A model generated the notes under the pieces. It did no database searches. It was not told the DNA's origin and saw nothing but the letters and a program-made list of their open reading frames with translations. The position numbers were made by a program, and so were the translations under genes. This document shows, one piece after another, positions 45,433 to 54,717 of a stretch of DNA of 64,000 nucleotides. The stretch is from OLB6 sp964467455. Lineage in GTDB: Bacteria > Bacteroidota > Ignavibacteria > Kapaibacteriales > Kapaibacteriaceae. Position 1 is the stretch's first letter, and each line of letters opens with the position of its first letter. The stretch is from NCBI GenBank assembly GCA_964467455.1, contig CAYXQJ010000012.1, positions 22,463 to 86,462 on the forward strand, given 5' to 3'.

Positions 45433-46731
45433 ATGAAACTCACCGCTCATCTCGGCAAGATCTCCTGGTCCCTTGCGGACAAAGGACTCTACGTCGGCTA
45501 TGGCCTTGTCCAGCTCTTGCAGGTCAATGCCATGTCGCCCGATGTGTACGGTGTGTTCTCACTCTTGGTCGCCTTGAACACGTGGATCATGATCGTGAGC
45601 GACGGGTCGGCGTTGACGGGTATCATTCAGTTCGGTACGGAAGCGTCGGAACGTCGACGTGTGAACTCACTGGCCATGGTGATCCATGCCAGCATTGTTG
45701 CTGTAGGTGCGCTGGTGATCTACGCACTGCAAGCCCCCTTGACAACACTCTTCAACGAGCCGCGATTCGTAACGGTCGCCACGATGTTGCCGATATACTG
45801 CTTGCTCACCTTGCCGCGGATGTTCTGTCTCAAGCTGGTCTATCGCGAGATGCGCATGCGCGATCTGTTCGTGATCGATCTTGTGTGGTTCGGTGTACGG
45901 ACGGCGATGACGTTCTGGGCATTGTCCGTGGATGGTCATCTGACGTTGGAAGACATCATACAGATCGACTTTGCCGGCATGGGTGCCAGTTCACTTGCAG
46001 CGTTGTGGTTCACGCGTAAAGAGATGGTCTTTGGCTGGGAGGGCAAGATCTCGGTCCGGAACTACCTGCGCTACGGCGTGCCTTTGGCCTTTGCAACGGC
46101 GCTCAACAGCACACCGCGCCAGCTAGATGTGTTGGTGATCGCTGCCTACTTCGGCGTCGGTACGGTCGGTGTCTACAATCTCGCCAAGAACCTCTTCCGC
46201 TTTTTTGAACAAGCATTCGATGCTGTACAGACCTTGCTCTATCCCGCCGCAGTGCGCATGATGGTGCAGGATCGTCGTGAAGACCTACAGATCCTCATCA
46301 CCAAGGCCATTAGCGTGACGCTCATCCCTACGATCATCGGCGTGTTGGTGTTGGAACTCGGCGGCAGTAACATCATCACGATGTTGTTGGGTGAGAAGTA
46401 TGCCGGTGCCGTCGGCCACTTCAACGTCCTGATCGTTGCCGCAGTGGGCATGCCATTCTTGTTGATGACGTCGGTGATCAATGCCATGGGACATAGCACG
46501 ACCGTTGTGAGATATTCTGCCGTCGGCTTGGTCGTCGGGATGTCGACGCTGTTCGCCATCTCCATCCTTGGACTCGAATGGGCGGTCGGCCTAGGTCTTG
46601 TTGCCAATACCATCGTTGTTGGCCTGCTCTCGACCTCCTATGTGCGCCGGGCGATCCACTTCCCCTTGCGCTCGGTCTTGCGCGCCGTCGACGATCTCAA
46701 ACACGTCATCTCCGGTAGGGGGCGAGCATGA
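45433..46731 (+). CDS. Polysaccharide flippase (Wzx/MATE-like)
   Basis: This integral membrane protein of 432 residues has about 12 hydrophobic segments, for example VYGVFSLLVALNTWIMIVSD and LITKAISVTLIPTIIGVLVL. VPLAFATALNSTPRQLDVLV and YNLAKNLFRFFEQAFDAVQT are typical of polysaccharide biosynthesis flippases. These move lipid-linked sugars across the inner membrane. It follows the heparinase-like gene and overlaps the ftsX start (ATGA). The substrate is unknown. Confidence 0.88.
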   Translation: MKLTAHLGKISWSLADKGLYVGYGLVQLLQVNAMSPDVYGVFSLLVALNTWIMIVSDGSALTGIIQFGTEASERRRVNSLAMVIHASIVAVGALVIYALQAPLTTLFNEPRFVTVATMLPIYCLLTLPRMFCLKLVYREMRMRDLFVIDLVWFGVRTAMTFWALSVDGHLTLEDIIQIDFAGMGASSLAALWFTRKEMVFGWEGKISVRNYLRYGVPLAFATALNSTPRQLDVLVIAAYFGVGTVGVYNLAKNLFRFFEQAFDAVQTLLYPAAVRMMVQDRREDLQILITKAISVTLIPTIIGVLVLELGGSNIITMLLGEKYAGAVGHFNVLIVAAVGMPFLLMTSVINAMGHSTTVVRYSAVGLVVGMSTLFAISILGLEWAVGLGLVANTIVVGLLSTSYVRRAIHFPLRSVLRAVDDLKHVISGRGRA

Positions 46732-47609
46732 GTCTGTGGTTTCATGTTCGCTCTGCAGGAGGGCTGCTGCGTCGACGCAAAGGTCCCGTGGTACGCATGG
46801 TGACCGTGGCGATGATCGGGACGTTGTGGTCTGTAGTGGGTGGTTCGTGGTTTTTGGCTACCTGGAGGGATATCGATCGTGTAGCCGGAGATGTCCGTAT
46901 TGACCTGTTGGTGCGCTCCGAAGCGTCGGACTCGGCCGTGCGCGAGGCCGTTGAAGAGATCCGCGAGTTACCGTCGGCCGACCTCGTCCGCTTCGTTCGT
47001 GAGAATGAGGTCTGGCGTGAATTCTCGAACGATGTCGGTGCCGAAGAAGATCTGCGTGCTGTGGTGACGATGCCGCGATTCATCCGCATCATCCCAAACA
47101 GTGATGCAGCAACGATGTCGCAGTTGACGCTGATGACGTCGGCGATCTTGACGCGCTATGGCGATGTGGTGCACAACGCTACGTGGCCACGAGAGTACGT
47201 GCGGTTGTTAGACTCGCGTCGCAACGACGTGATGATCCTCGCCATCATCGCCGGTGCGCTCAGTCTGATCATGTTCATGTTGGCCGTGGCATATGCATTC
47301 AGAGCCGAGATCCACGCAGCTGGTGACGACCTTCGCGTGGGGGCGATCTTGGGTGCATCGCTGTGGTGGACGGCCATGCCACACATCTTGGTCAGTCTTG
47401 TTGCCGGCGCCCTAGGCCTCGGCCTTGCCTCGGCTCTTGTCGCCGGCGCAGCCGGCCCGGTGCTGGAACGTGTGCCATGGTTTGCCGCAGTGCGGCCGGA
47501 CGAGGTGATGCTGATCGTTGGCGGCCTGGGTGCTGTCGGCATCATCGTCTCGCTCTGGCAGTCACTCGTGATCGCGAGACGCGCCCATGCCCTGCGGGTG
47601 CAGCGATGA
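46728..47609 (+). CDS. ftsX: FtsX-like permease
   Basis: This membrane protein of 293 residues has the FtsX layout. There is one N-terminal membrane segment (VTVAMIGTLWSVVGGSWFLA), an extracytoplasmic domain of about 120 residues with the short motif LVRFVRENEVWREF, and three C-terminal segments (ILAIIAGALSLIMFMLAVAY and two more). FtsX works with the ATPase FtsE to activate cell-wall hydrolases through EnvC-like proteins. No ftsE is adjacent, but an EnvC-like gene lies at 58005. ATGA overlaps join it to the genes before and after. Confidence 0.82.
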   Translation: MSLWFHVRSAGGLLRRRKGPVVRMVTVAMIGTLWSVVGGSWFLATWRDIDRVAGDVRIDLLVRSEASDSAVREAVEEIRELPSADLVRFVRENEVWREFSNDVGAEEDLRAVVTMPRFIRIIPNSDAATMSQLTLMTSAILTRYGDVVHNATWPREYVRLLDSRRNDVMILAIIAGALSLIMFMLAVAYAFRAEIHAAGDDLRVGAILGASLWWTAMPHILVSLVAGALGLGLASALVAGAAGPVLERVPWFAAVRPDEVMLIVGGLGAVGIIVSLWQSLVIARRAHALRVQR

Positions 47610-48682
47610 TCTTGATCCGGTACGTCCTACGACAATTTCTGGCGACATTCTCGTTCACGTTGCTCGCCTTATGTCTGCTCTTCGTGATCATCCACCTGTT
47701 CGAGAACATCGATAAGTATATCGACCGAGGTGTTCCGGCAGATGCCATCGTCACGTATTACCTGGTCTACCTCCCGTCTATCGCGAAGCTCGTTATCCCC
47801 GTGGCATCGCTGTTAGCCACACTCTTCAGCGTGGGACGAATGTCGACCAACAACGAAGTTGTGGCCATGCGCGCCGCCGGACAAAGCACGGTCTTGTTCC
47901 TGATGCCCTACATGTTGGTGGCAGTGTTGATCAGTGGTGGTCAACTTTACTTCAATGGATGGATCGTCCCGCGCGCCGAGACCATCAAACTCGACCTTGA
48001 ACGTAAGGTCTTGCAGGAGGCGTCGGGCGGGTCACTGTTCAATCTGTATTTCCGCGACTCACCGTCGCGCAACGTCATCATCGAATATTACGACCGTGAA
48101 TTGAAGACGGCGCGGACCGTGGCCATTGAAGAGTATGGTTCTGTCAGTCAGCCACGGCTGCAATGGCGCATCGATGCGCCGACCATGCGGTGGGATTCTG
48201 CGCGCGTCTGTTGGGTAGCCGACTCCGCCACGCGGCGAACATTTCGCGAAGACTCTGTGCTGATCGATCACCTACACAAGGTCGAACTTCCCTTTACGAT
48301 CCGCCACGATCAGATCGTCAGTCTACAGCGTGAACAGTCGGAGCTGACCTTCACCGAGATCCCGGACTACATCGCCACGCTACGGGCCGGGGGCAAAGAC
48401 ACCCGGCGTCAGGAAGCCGATGCGGCCTCGGGCTGGGCCTTCCCGTTTGCCAACGTCATCGTCATCCTCATCGCCGTCCCCTTTGCCGCCGTCCGGCGTA
48501 AGGGTGGCATTGCCGTCAACATCGCCGCAGCGATGGTCCTGGCCTTCGCCTATATCGTCTTTTCAGAGATCAGTCTTGCTGTAGGTACATCTCTCCAACT
48601 TTCCCCTATACTTGTAGGTTGGAGTGCGAACGGAGTATTCGCCCTCCTGGCCATAGCGAACCTACTGCTCCATCGTCGATAA
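47606..48682 (+). CDS. LptF/LptG family permease
   Basis: This component of the lipopolysaccharide export ABC transporter has 358 residues. There are three membrane segments at each end (FLATFSFTLLALCLLFVIIH, FPFANVIVILIAVPFAAVRR) and a periplasmic beta-jellyroll between. NNEVVAMRAAGQS is a family motif, as is the GGIAVNIAAAMVLAFAYIVF region. Start at 47606 is chosen because the longer frame runs through ftsX. The LptB ATPase and partner permease are not in the window. Confidence 0.9.
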   Translation: MILIRYVLRQFLATFSFTLLALCLLFVIIHLFENIDKYIDRGVPADAIVTYYLVYLPSIAKLVIPVASLLATLFSVGRMSTNNEVVAMRAAGQSTVLFLMPYMLVAVLISGGQLYFNGWIVPRAETIKLDLERKVLQEASGGSLFNLYFRDSPSRNVIIEYYDRELKTARTVAIEEYGSVSQPRLQWRIDAPTMRWDSARVCWVADSATRRTFREDSVLIDHLHKVELPFTIRHDQIVSLQREQSELTFTEIPDYIATLRAGGKDTRRQEADAASGWAFPFANVIVILIAVPFAAVRRKGGIAVNIAAAMVLAFAYIVFSEISLAVGTSLQLSPILVGWSANGVFALLAIANLLLHRR

Positions 48683-48690
48683 GGGACGTC

Positions 48691-51600
48691 ATGAGACATC
48701 GCCTGGCGCTGTTTGCCTTGATGGCCGCAGCGCTCACAGCTCCACAGCTGTCTGCACAACTGTTCCGCTCTGTTCCCGCGAGAACCAGCGGTATTACCTT
48801 CGAGAATCGCATCGAAGAGTCGGACACGTTCAACGTGATCCGTGATTTCTACGCCTATAATGGAGGGGGCGTGGGAGTCGGTGACCTGGACGGTGATGGT
48901 CTGATGGACCTCGTCTTCACCGCCACGCAGTCTCCTCCGCGCGTCTACCGAAATCTTGGCGGACTCACATTCAAAGATGTCACGCAGCTCTCGGGACTAC
49001 CGACGTCGTCGGTGGCGATGTGCAATGGCGTGCTGGTGACCGACCTCACCGGCGACGGCCGCGCAGATATCGTCATCAGCCGTCGATACGACCCGGCTTT
49101 GTTCTACGTAAATCAAGGTGACGGCACCTTCCGCGAGATCAGCAAGGATGCCGGATTCGCAGTCAATAAATTCAACACGCAATTCTATCCCATCGATCAC
49201 GATCGCGATGGCGACCTTGATCTGTTCGTCTGCACCAATGGTGAACCGCGACGCAAGGGATATCTCAATCCCGGCGAACACGATGCGTTGCTCGAAAATC
49301 GCGGCAACGGCACGTGGCGCAATGTAACGGAAGCCGTCGGCATCGCCGACAGTGGGTACGGGCTAAGTGCTGCCATCGGCGACGTCAATGACGACGGTTG
49401 GCCCGACATCTACGTCGCCAACGACTTCGAAGGTCGCGACCACTTGTGGATCAATAATCGCAACGGCACGTTTACCCAACAGGCCCGTTTGGCCTTGCAG
49501 AATATGTCGTGGGCGTCGATGGGTAGTGAGGTCGCCGACCTCAACGGCGATGGTCGACTAGACATTATGTCGGTGGATATGCTTCCGGAGAACCACGAGC
49601 GCCGCATGTCGCAGATCGGCATGATGTCGATCTACGGTCCGTTCTTCGACAGCACCCAGCGCATGCATAATACGTTCCACATCAATCAGGGAGGCGGGCG
49701 TTTCGTGAACGCCTGTTGGCTGGCCGGGGTGGCCGCCACGGATTGGTCGTGGTCGGTCCTCGCCCAGGATTTTGATAATGATGGCGCGACGGACATCGTG
49801 ATCACGAACGGGATCAAACGCGATATCGGTGACCAGGATTGGTCGTACAATCTCAACGTCAAGTCTGACCGCATCCCTCCCGACGTCTATCTGCAGATGC
49901 CGCGCTCGCGGCTTCCGAACTATTTCTTCCAGCGCAACGGTGAGTTGAGCTTTGAGAATAGGGCTGTGGCATCGGGGTTGACGGACAGTCTCATTACCAA
50001 CGGTGCGGCTTATGCGGACCTTGATAATGACGGTGACCTTGATCTTGTGATCAACAACACCGACACGGTGGCCTTTGTGTATCAAAATCTTGCGGTGGAG
50101 TCCAACCTCAGCGACCGGCATTGGCTGCGCATCAACCTGCAAGGTGCGGCGCCTAATCACTACGGCATCGGCGCGCGGGTGACGTTGTTCGCGGCCGGAC
50201 GTACCATCGTGCAGGAGCAGCAGGCCGCCCGCGGATACCTCTCGTCGGTAGACCCTGTGATGCACGTTGGCCTTGGTGCCGCCACGCTGGTGGACAGCAT
50301 TCACGTGCGTTGGTCGAACGGCATGCTGACGCGTCATGGTCGCTTTGATGCTGACCAGACCATCAGTCTTCCACAGGTCGGCGGTATGAAGTGGGAAATT
50401 CCTGCCCCCTCCACACCCTTACTGACGGTACTGTCGGATACGGTGCTGCCGTATGTGCATCGTGAGAACCGCTACGATGATTTCAAGCGCGAGCGGTTGG
50501 TGCCATACCGTACAAGTCAGTTCGGTCCGGGCATCGCCGTAGGCGACATCGACGGTGATAAACGCGAGGACGTGGTGATCACCGGTGCGAAATATTCAGG
50601 GACGAAGGCCTTCCGTCAGCGGCGTGATGGTTCGTTCATTGAAATGCCCACGAGCGGTCTGAATGACATTGCCGATGTCGAAGATGTAGACGTAGCGCTG
50701 TTCGACATTGATCGTGATGGTGATCTTGATTGTTACGTCGTTAGCGGTGGCACTGAATTCGATGAAGATGATGTTGAGTTGGCAGATCGCCTCTACCTCA
50801 ATGATGGTAAGGGGCAGTTCAAACGCGCCGATTCCTTGATGCCCAAGTTCTTGTCCAACGGGACGTGTGTTCGCACCGGTGATCTTGATCTTGATGGCGA
50901 TCTTGATCTCTTCGTCGGTGGGCGTACGGTGCCGGGACGATTCCCGGTAGCTGAACCATCACATATCCTGAGGAATGATCGAGGCCGATTCACTGATGTG
51001 ACGAAGGAGGTGGCACCTGCACTTCTCAACGTGGGAATGGTCACCGACGCGGTGTGGTTTGATGCCGACGGTGATGGTGACCGTGATCTAGCGGTGACGA
51101 CAGAGTGGGGAAGTCCGAAGATCTTCTTGAACGAACGAGGCCGTTTGACGGATGCTACGTCGAACGTCGGCATTGCTGCTCTTCACGGTCTATGGAGCGC
51201 GATCGCTGCCGCCGATGTTGATGGAGACGGCGACCAAGATCTTGTGGTCGGCAATGTTGGATTGAACTGTCGTTACGTGCCTTCCGTCGGTGCACCGCTC
51301 TACATGACGGTTGGTGACTTTGATGAGAATGGATCGCTTGACCAGATCGTCACGTTCGTTGACGACAAGGCCACGCAACGTGAACGTCCGACCCGTGGTC
51401 GTATGTCGCTCACACAGCACATGCCGGTCCTGACCCGTAAGTTCAACACCTATCATCAGTACGCCGCGGCAACACTGCAAGACATCATCCCGCAGTCGGC
51501 CATCGATACGGCACAGCGATATTCGCTGCAAGAATTCTCAACAGGCATTCTGATCAACGAGAAGGGGTCGTTCAGCTTCACTCCATTGCCGGCCATGGCA

Positions 51601-51900
51601 CAAGTGTCGCCGGTACACGGTATCCTCGTACTAGATCTCAACAACGATGGACATAAAGACCTCATCCTGAATCAAAATGACCGTACGCCCGACGGCGACG
51701 CCGTCGGCCTGGACGGTGGTTTGGGTTGCGTCCTCCTCGGAAATGGGAAGGGGGCGTTCACAGCGCTTCCCACGGACGCCTCGGGATTTGTGATGCCCTA
51801 CATGGGGCGCCGATTGGCGATCGTCAAGCGTGTTGACGGCTCGACGATCATCGTTGCCACGGCAAATGACGGTCCGGCGAAGACCTTTAGGGTCCGATAA
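48691..51900 (+). CDS. FG-GAP / VCBS repeat protein with ASPIC-UnbV domain
   Basis: This predicted secreted protein has 1069 residues. The signal peptide is RHRLALFALMAAALTAPQLS. It is followed by many FG-GAP/VCBS repeats with calcium-binding DxDxDG loops (GDLDGDGLMDLVFTA, DHDRDGDLDLFVC, DLDLDGDLDLFVGG). Near residues 490-560 an ASPIC/UnbV domain appears (HYGIGARVTLFAAG, GLGAATLVDSIHVRWSNG). The fold is a beta-propeller similar to CRTAC1. There is no clear type IX sorting domain at the C-terminus. The function is unknown. It starts eight bases after the LptF/LptG-like gene. Confidence 0.88.
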   Translation: MRHRLALFALMAAALTAPQLSAQLFRSVPARTSGITFENRIEESDTFNVIRDFYAYNGGGVGVGDLDGDGLMDLVFTATQSPPRVYRNLGGLTFKDVTQLSGLPTSSVAMCNGVLVTDLTGDGRADIVISRRYDPALFYVNQGDGTFREISKDAGFAVNKFNTQFYPIDHDRDGDLDLFVCTNGEPRRKGYLNPGEHDALLENRGNGTWRNVTEAVGIADSGYGLSAAIGDVNDDGWPDIYVANDFEGRDHLWINNRNGTFTQQARLALQNMSWASMGSEVADLNGDGRLDIMSVDMLPENHERRMSQIGMMSIYGPFFDSTQRMHNTFHINQGGGRFVNACWLAGVAATDWSWSVLAQDFDNDGATDIVITNGIKRDIGDQDWSYNLNVKSDRIPPDVYLQMPRSRLPNYFFQRNGELSFENRAVASGLTDSLITNGAAYADLDNDGDLDLVINNTDTVAFVYQNLAVESNLSDRHWLRINLQGAAPNHYGIGARVTLFAAGRTIVQEQQAARGYLSSVDPVMHVGLGAATLVDSIHVRWSNGMLTRHGRFDADQTISLPQVGGMKWEIPAPSTPLLTVLSDTVLPYVHRENRYDDFKRERLVPYRTSQFGPGIAVGDIDGDKREDVVITGAKYSGTKAFRQRRDGSFIEMPTSGLNDIADVEDVDVALFDIDRDGDLDCYVVSGGTEFDEDDVELADRLYLNDGKGQFKRADSLMPKFLSNGTCVRTGDLDLDGDLDLFVGGRTVPGRFPVAEPSHILRNDRGRFTDVTKEVAPALLNVGMVTDAVWFDADGDGDRDLAVTTEWGSPKIFLNERGRLTDATSNVGIAALHGLWSAIAAADVDGDGDQDLVVGNVGLNCRYVPSVGAPLYMTVGDFDENGSLDQIVTFVDDKATQRERPTRGRMSLTQHMPVLTRKFNTYHQYAAATLQDIIPQSAIDTAQRYSLQEFSTGILINEKGSFSFTPLPAMAQVSPVHGILVLDLNNDGHKDLILNQNDRTPDGDAVGLDGGLGCVLLGNGKGAFTALPTDASGFVMPYMGRRLAIVKRVDGSTIIVATANDGPAKTFRVR

Positions 51901-51911
51901 TTCAGACGGTA

Positions 51912-51940
51912 TTGTCTGTAATTCATCAGGTCGTAATTTG
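51912..51940 (+). promoter_or_regulatory. Promoter-like TTG-N19-TAATTTG
   Basis: TTG at 51912-51914 and TAATTTG at 51934-51940 are separated by 19 bases, the Bacteroidota spacing, with one T fewer in the -7 box. It ends four bases before the ATG at 51945, which would give a leaderless mRNA. Confidence 0.4.
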
Positions 51941-51944
51941 CGGG

Positions 51945-53108
51945 ATGAAACGTATCATCCTTGCTATCTGCATCCTTGCAGCAGCAACGTCGGCGCACGC
52001 GATCGACGGTGCGACGATCGTGCATCAGTGGAATCGTGGCATCATCGAAGTGATCATGGAGGACGGTTTTGGTCCGCCCATCGCTGCGCGTATCCACGCC
52101 TACACCAGTCTTGCCGCCTATCAAGCATCGTATCACGGCGGTGAAGGTTATCGGTCGCTTGTGGGCCAACTGAACGGGTTCGACAACTGTCCGTTGCCGA
52201 AAGCCGATCTTGCCTATGATTGGCGTGTTGCCGCCATTGCAGCACTACAGACCACAACAAAAAAACTGGTCTACCGCACTCACATCACAGACAGCATTGC
52301 ATCCTTGCAATACGATGCTCTCCGCAGCGAGGTCCCCGCCGAGGTCTTTGAACGCTCACGCACGTTCGGCACGGACGTTGGCAATGCGATCAACACCTAC
52401 GCCAAGAGTGACAACTACCTCAAGTCGCAAGGTCTACCGGATTGGGAATGGCCGAAGTGTGACTCGTGTTGGGAGCCCACGCCGCCAAACTTTGCAAAGC
52501 CGCTATCACCGTATTGCGGTGAGGTGCGCACCATTGCACTCACCTCGATGCATCAATTCCCCGTGCCCCCTAACACCCCATTCTCCAAAGAACGTGGCTC
52601 TTCGTTTTGGAAGGGGGCAGTTGAGGTGATGGAGTTGCGGAAAAATCTCACCAAAGAACAAGGGTCGATCGCTTGGCATTGGAATGACAATCCTGTGGCG
52701 ACCGAATATCATGGTCACTTCATCTACAACCACCGCCAGATCTCACCGGGCGGACACTGGATGAATATTGCCATGACCGAGCTCAAGAACGAGGGGGCTG
52801 ATATGTATCGGTCGTTGGCGGTGTACTCGCTAACATCCTTCGCTCTCTTCGATGCCTTTACGGCCTGTTGGGCTGAGAAATTCCGCGCCAACTTGATCCG
52901 TCCGGTGACGTACATCAACCGCTACATTGACCCGAAGTGGGAGCCGCTNNNNNNNNNNNNNNNNNNNNNNNNNNNNNNNNNNNNNNNNNNNNNNNNNNNN
53001 NNNNNNNNNNNNNNNNNNNNNNNNNNNNNNNNNNNNNNNNNNNNNNNNGGCAACGAACACGGAACTCAGATCGGCCAGTACATTGTTCAGAAAGTCCGAT
53101 GCAAATAA
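51945..53108 (+). CDS. PAP2 / vanadium haloperoxidase-like secreted protein (core in gap)
   Basis: The visible part starts with the signal peptide MKRIILAICILAAATSAHA and continues for about 335 residues with haloperoxidase-like motifs (IAARIHAYTSLAAYQASYHG, YHGHFIYNHRQISPGGHWMN, FRANLIRPVTYINRYIDPKW). After the 100-N gap only GNEHGTQIGQYIVQKVRCK remains before the stop. In the family the phosphate- or vanadate-binding PSGHS core lies exactly between these parts, so the gap probably hides about 100 residues. Phosphatase or peroxidase activity therefore cannot be judged. The stop overlaps the HmuY-like start by 10 bases. Confidence 0.75.
   Translation: MKRIILAICILAAATSAHAIDGATIVHQWNRGIIEVIMEDGFGPPIAARIHAYTSLAAYQASYHGGEGYRSLVGQLNGFDNCPLPKADLAYDWRVAAIAALQTTTKKLVYRTHITDSIASLQYDALRSEVPAEVFERSRTFGTDVGNAINTYAKSDNYLKSQGLPDWEWPKCDSCWEPTPPNFAKPLSPYCGEVRTIALTSMHQFPVPPNTPFSKERGSSFWKGAVEVMELRKNLTKEQGSIAWHWNDNPVATEYHGHFIYNHRQISPGGHWMNIAMTELKNEGADMYRSLAVYSLTSFALFDAFTACWAEKFRANLIRPVTYINRYIDPKWEPXXXXXXXXXXXXXXXXXXXXXXXXXXXXXXXXXXGNEHGTQIGQYIVQKVRCK
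52949..53048. other. Assembly gap (100 N) in PAP2-like gene
   Basis: The gap falls within one gene, and both flanks are in the same frame, possibly by chance. Comparison with the family suggests about 300 bases are missing. The flanks share no sequence. Confidence 0.9.
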
Positions 53109-53710
53109 CACGATCTATCCTGATGGCAGCACTTTGCTGCGTTCTTGTTTCCTGTAGCGACGAAGGGACGACGACTCCCGACACGACGACGTCGATCACA
53201 CGCTCCAACGTCCATGCCGACAGCTCGGTGGGGTGGGTGTATTATTCGATCGACGGTGACAGTATCGTTCCGCCGTCGGAGGCCGCGTCCACAACCTGGG
53301 ATATCAAGATGGCCTTCCTTCCGGGTGCGGCAACACGCCAGATCGACGTTCTGCTGAATTCCGGCACTGTCGGCATCGGCACGGTCACCGGTACGGTCGT
53401 CGCCTCCCGCTACGAGAACCTCACCACGGCTCCCGATGCTTCGCTCTTCAAGCAAGACGATACCTCGAATGCGGCGCGGGTGATCTCTCCGAATGTGATC
53501 GGCTCCAACATCGTCTTTGTCTACGATATCACCACGCACACGATCTCTCCCAGCCCCGACAAAACGATCGTGATCAAGACCGGTAAGGGGCAGATGGTTA
53601 AATTCCAGTTCACAAGCATCTACAAGGATGCTGTGACGAATCCGGATATCTATACTCCGATGGGGTATTATCACTTCCGGTATGCAAAAGCGACAAATGG
53701 TAAATGGTAA
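53099..53710 (+). CDS. HmuY-like heme-binding lipoprotein
   Basis: The protein has 203 residues. The signal MQITRSILMAALCCVLVSCSD ends in the lipobox LVSC. The mature protein matches the HmuY pattern: GWVYYSIDGDSIVPPSEAAS, TTWDIKMAFLPG, and the late FQFTSIYKDAVTNPD. HmuY of Porphyromonas captures heme at the cell surface for a TonB receptor. The heme-binding residues vary in the family and cannot be assigned here. The start overlaps the upstream gene by 10 bases; paaA follows after 14 bases. Confidence 0.75.
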   Translation: MQITRSILMAALCCVLVSCSDEGTTTPDTTTSITRSNVHADSSVGWVYYSIDGDSIVPPSEAASTTWDIKMAFLPGAATRQIDVLLNSGTVGIGTVTGTVVASRYENLTTAPDASLFKQDDTSNAARVISPNVIGSNIVFVYDITTHTISPSPDKTIVIKTGKGQMVKFQFTSIYKDAVTNPDIYTPMGYYHFRYAKATNGKW

Positions 53711-53724
53711 TCACGAGGTAAGAC

Positions 53725-54705
53725 ATGTACGGTAACATCAGCATCGTTGAAGGGCCTGTCGACCAGGTCCAGGAAGATCCCGAAAAACTTGCGGCCTTCG
53801 AAGAGAAGATCGCGCGCGGTGAAAAGATCGAGCCGCATGATTGGATGCCGGCAGAGTATCGCCGTCAGCTGATCCGCATGATCGAACAACATGCTCATTC
53901 CGAGATCATCGGTGCGTTGCCCGAAGGTACCTGGATCACGCGTGCGCCGGGCTTCAAGCGCAAGATGGCGCTCATGGCCAAGGTGCAAGACGAGGTCGGC
54001 CACGCACAGCTGCTTTACAGTGCCGCCGAGACCCTCGGCAAATCGCGCGAAGCGATGATCACCGACCTGCTCAACGGCAAGTCGAAATATTCGAACGTCT
54101 TCAATTATCCCGCCTATACTTGGGCCGATACGGCCATCATCGCGTGGTTGATCGACGCCTCGGCGATCATCAATCAGGTGACGAATTCAAAAGGATCATA
54201 CGCCCCCTACTGCAGAGCCCTTGAACGGATCTGTATGGAAGAGTCGTTCCACCTCAAGTATGGCTACGACAATGTGGTCACGCTGGCGACCGGAACACCG
54301 ACGCAGCGTCAGATGGTGCAGGAAGCCCTCAATCGCTGGTGGCGTCCGATCATGCACTTCTTCGGTCCACCCGACAAAGCATCGGTCCACACCGAGAAGC
54401 TCGTCAAGTGGAAGGTGAAGATGGCTACGAACGACGACATGCGTCAGCAGTTCTTCAACCAGTATGTTCCCAAGATCCTCGAATTGGGTCTGACCATTCC
54501 GGACCCGGAATTGCGTAAGGATCCGATGAGTGGACAGTGGGTGTATGGCGACCCGGATTGGGACGAGTTCAAGCGTGTGATCAACGGCGACGGTCCGTGC
54601 AACGCTGAACGTCTGGCCGTTCGTCGTGTGGCTGAAGAACGCGGACAGTGGGTGCGCGATGCTCTCAAGCGTGCCGACAAGAAGTACGTTACGCCGCTGG
54701 CATAA
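53725..54705 (+). CDS. paaA: 1,2-phenylacetyl-CoA epoxidase subunit A
   Basis: PaaA is the catalytic diiron subunit of the phenylacetyl-CoA epoxidase. It has 326 residues. The two iron-binding helices are visible: MIEQHAHSEIIGALPE and KVQDEVGHAQLLYSAAE (ExxH), then ERICMEESFHLKYGYD (ExxxH). The N-terminus and NRWWRPIMHFFGPPDKASVH match the family throughout. The subunits paaB, paaC, paaD and paaE, normally next to it, are absent from the window. GAGG lies seven bases before the ATG. Confidence 0.94.
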   Translation: MYGNISIVEGPVDQVQEDPEKLAAFEEKIARGEKIEPHDWMPAEYRRQLIRMIEQHAHSEIIGALPEGTWITRAPGFKRKMALMAKVQDEVGHAQLLYSAAETLGKSREAMITDLLNGKSKYSNVFNYPAYTWADTAIIAWLIDASAIINQVTNSKGSYAPYCRALERICMEESFHLKYGYDNVVTLATGTPTQRQMVQEALNRWWRPIMHFFGPPDKASVHTEKLVKWKVKMATNDDMRQQFFNQYVPKILELGLTIPDPELRKDPMSGQWVYGDPDWDEFKRVINGDGPCNAERLAVRRVAEERGQWVRDALKRADKKYVTPLA

Positions 54706-54717
54706 ACGCCACCATCA

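Noticed and set aside
51912..51944. TTG start at 51912 for the PAP2-like gene
   Set aside because: The ATG at 51945 begins a clean signal peptide, and the earlier stretch fits a promoter instead.
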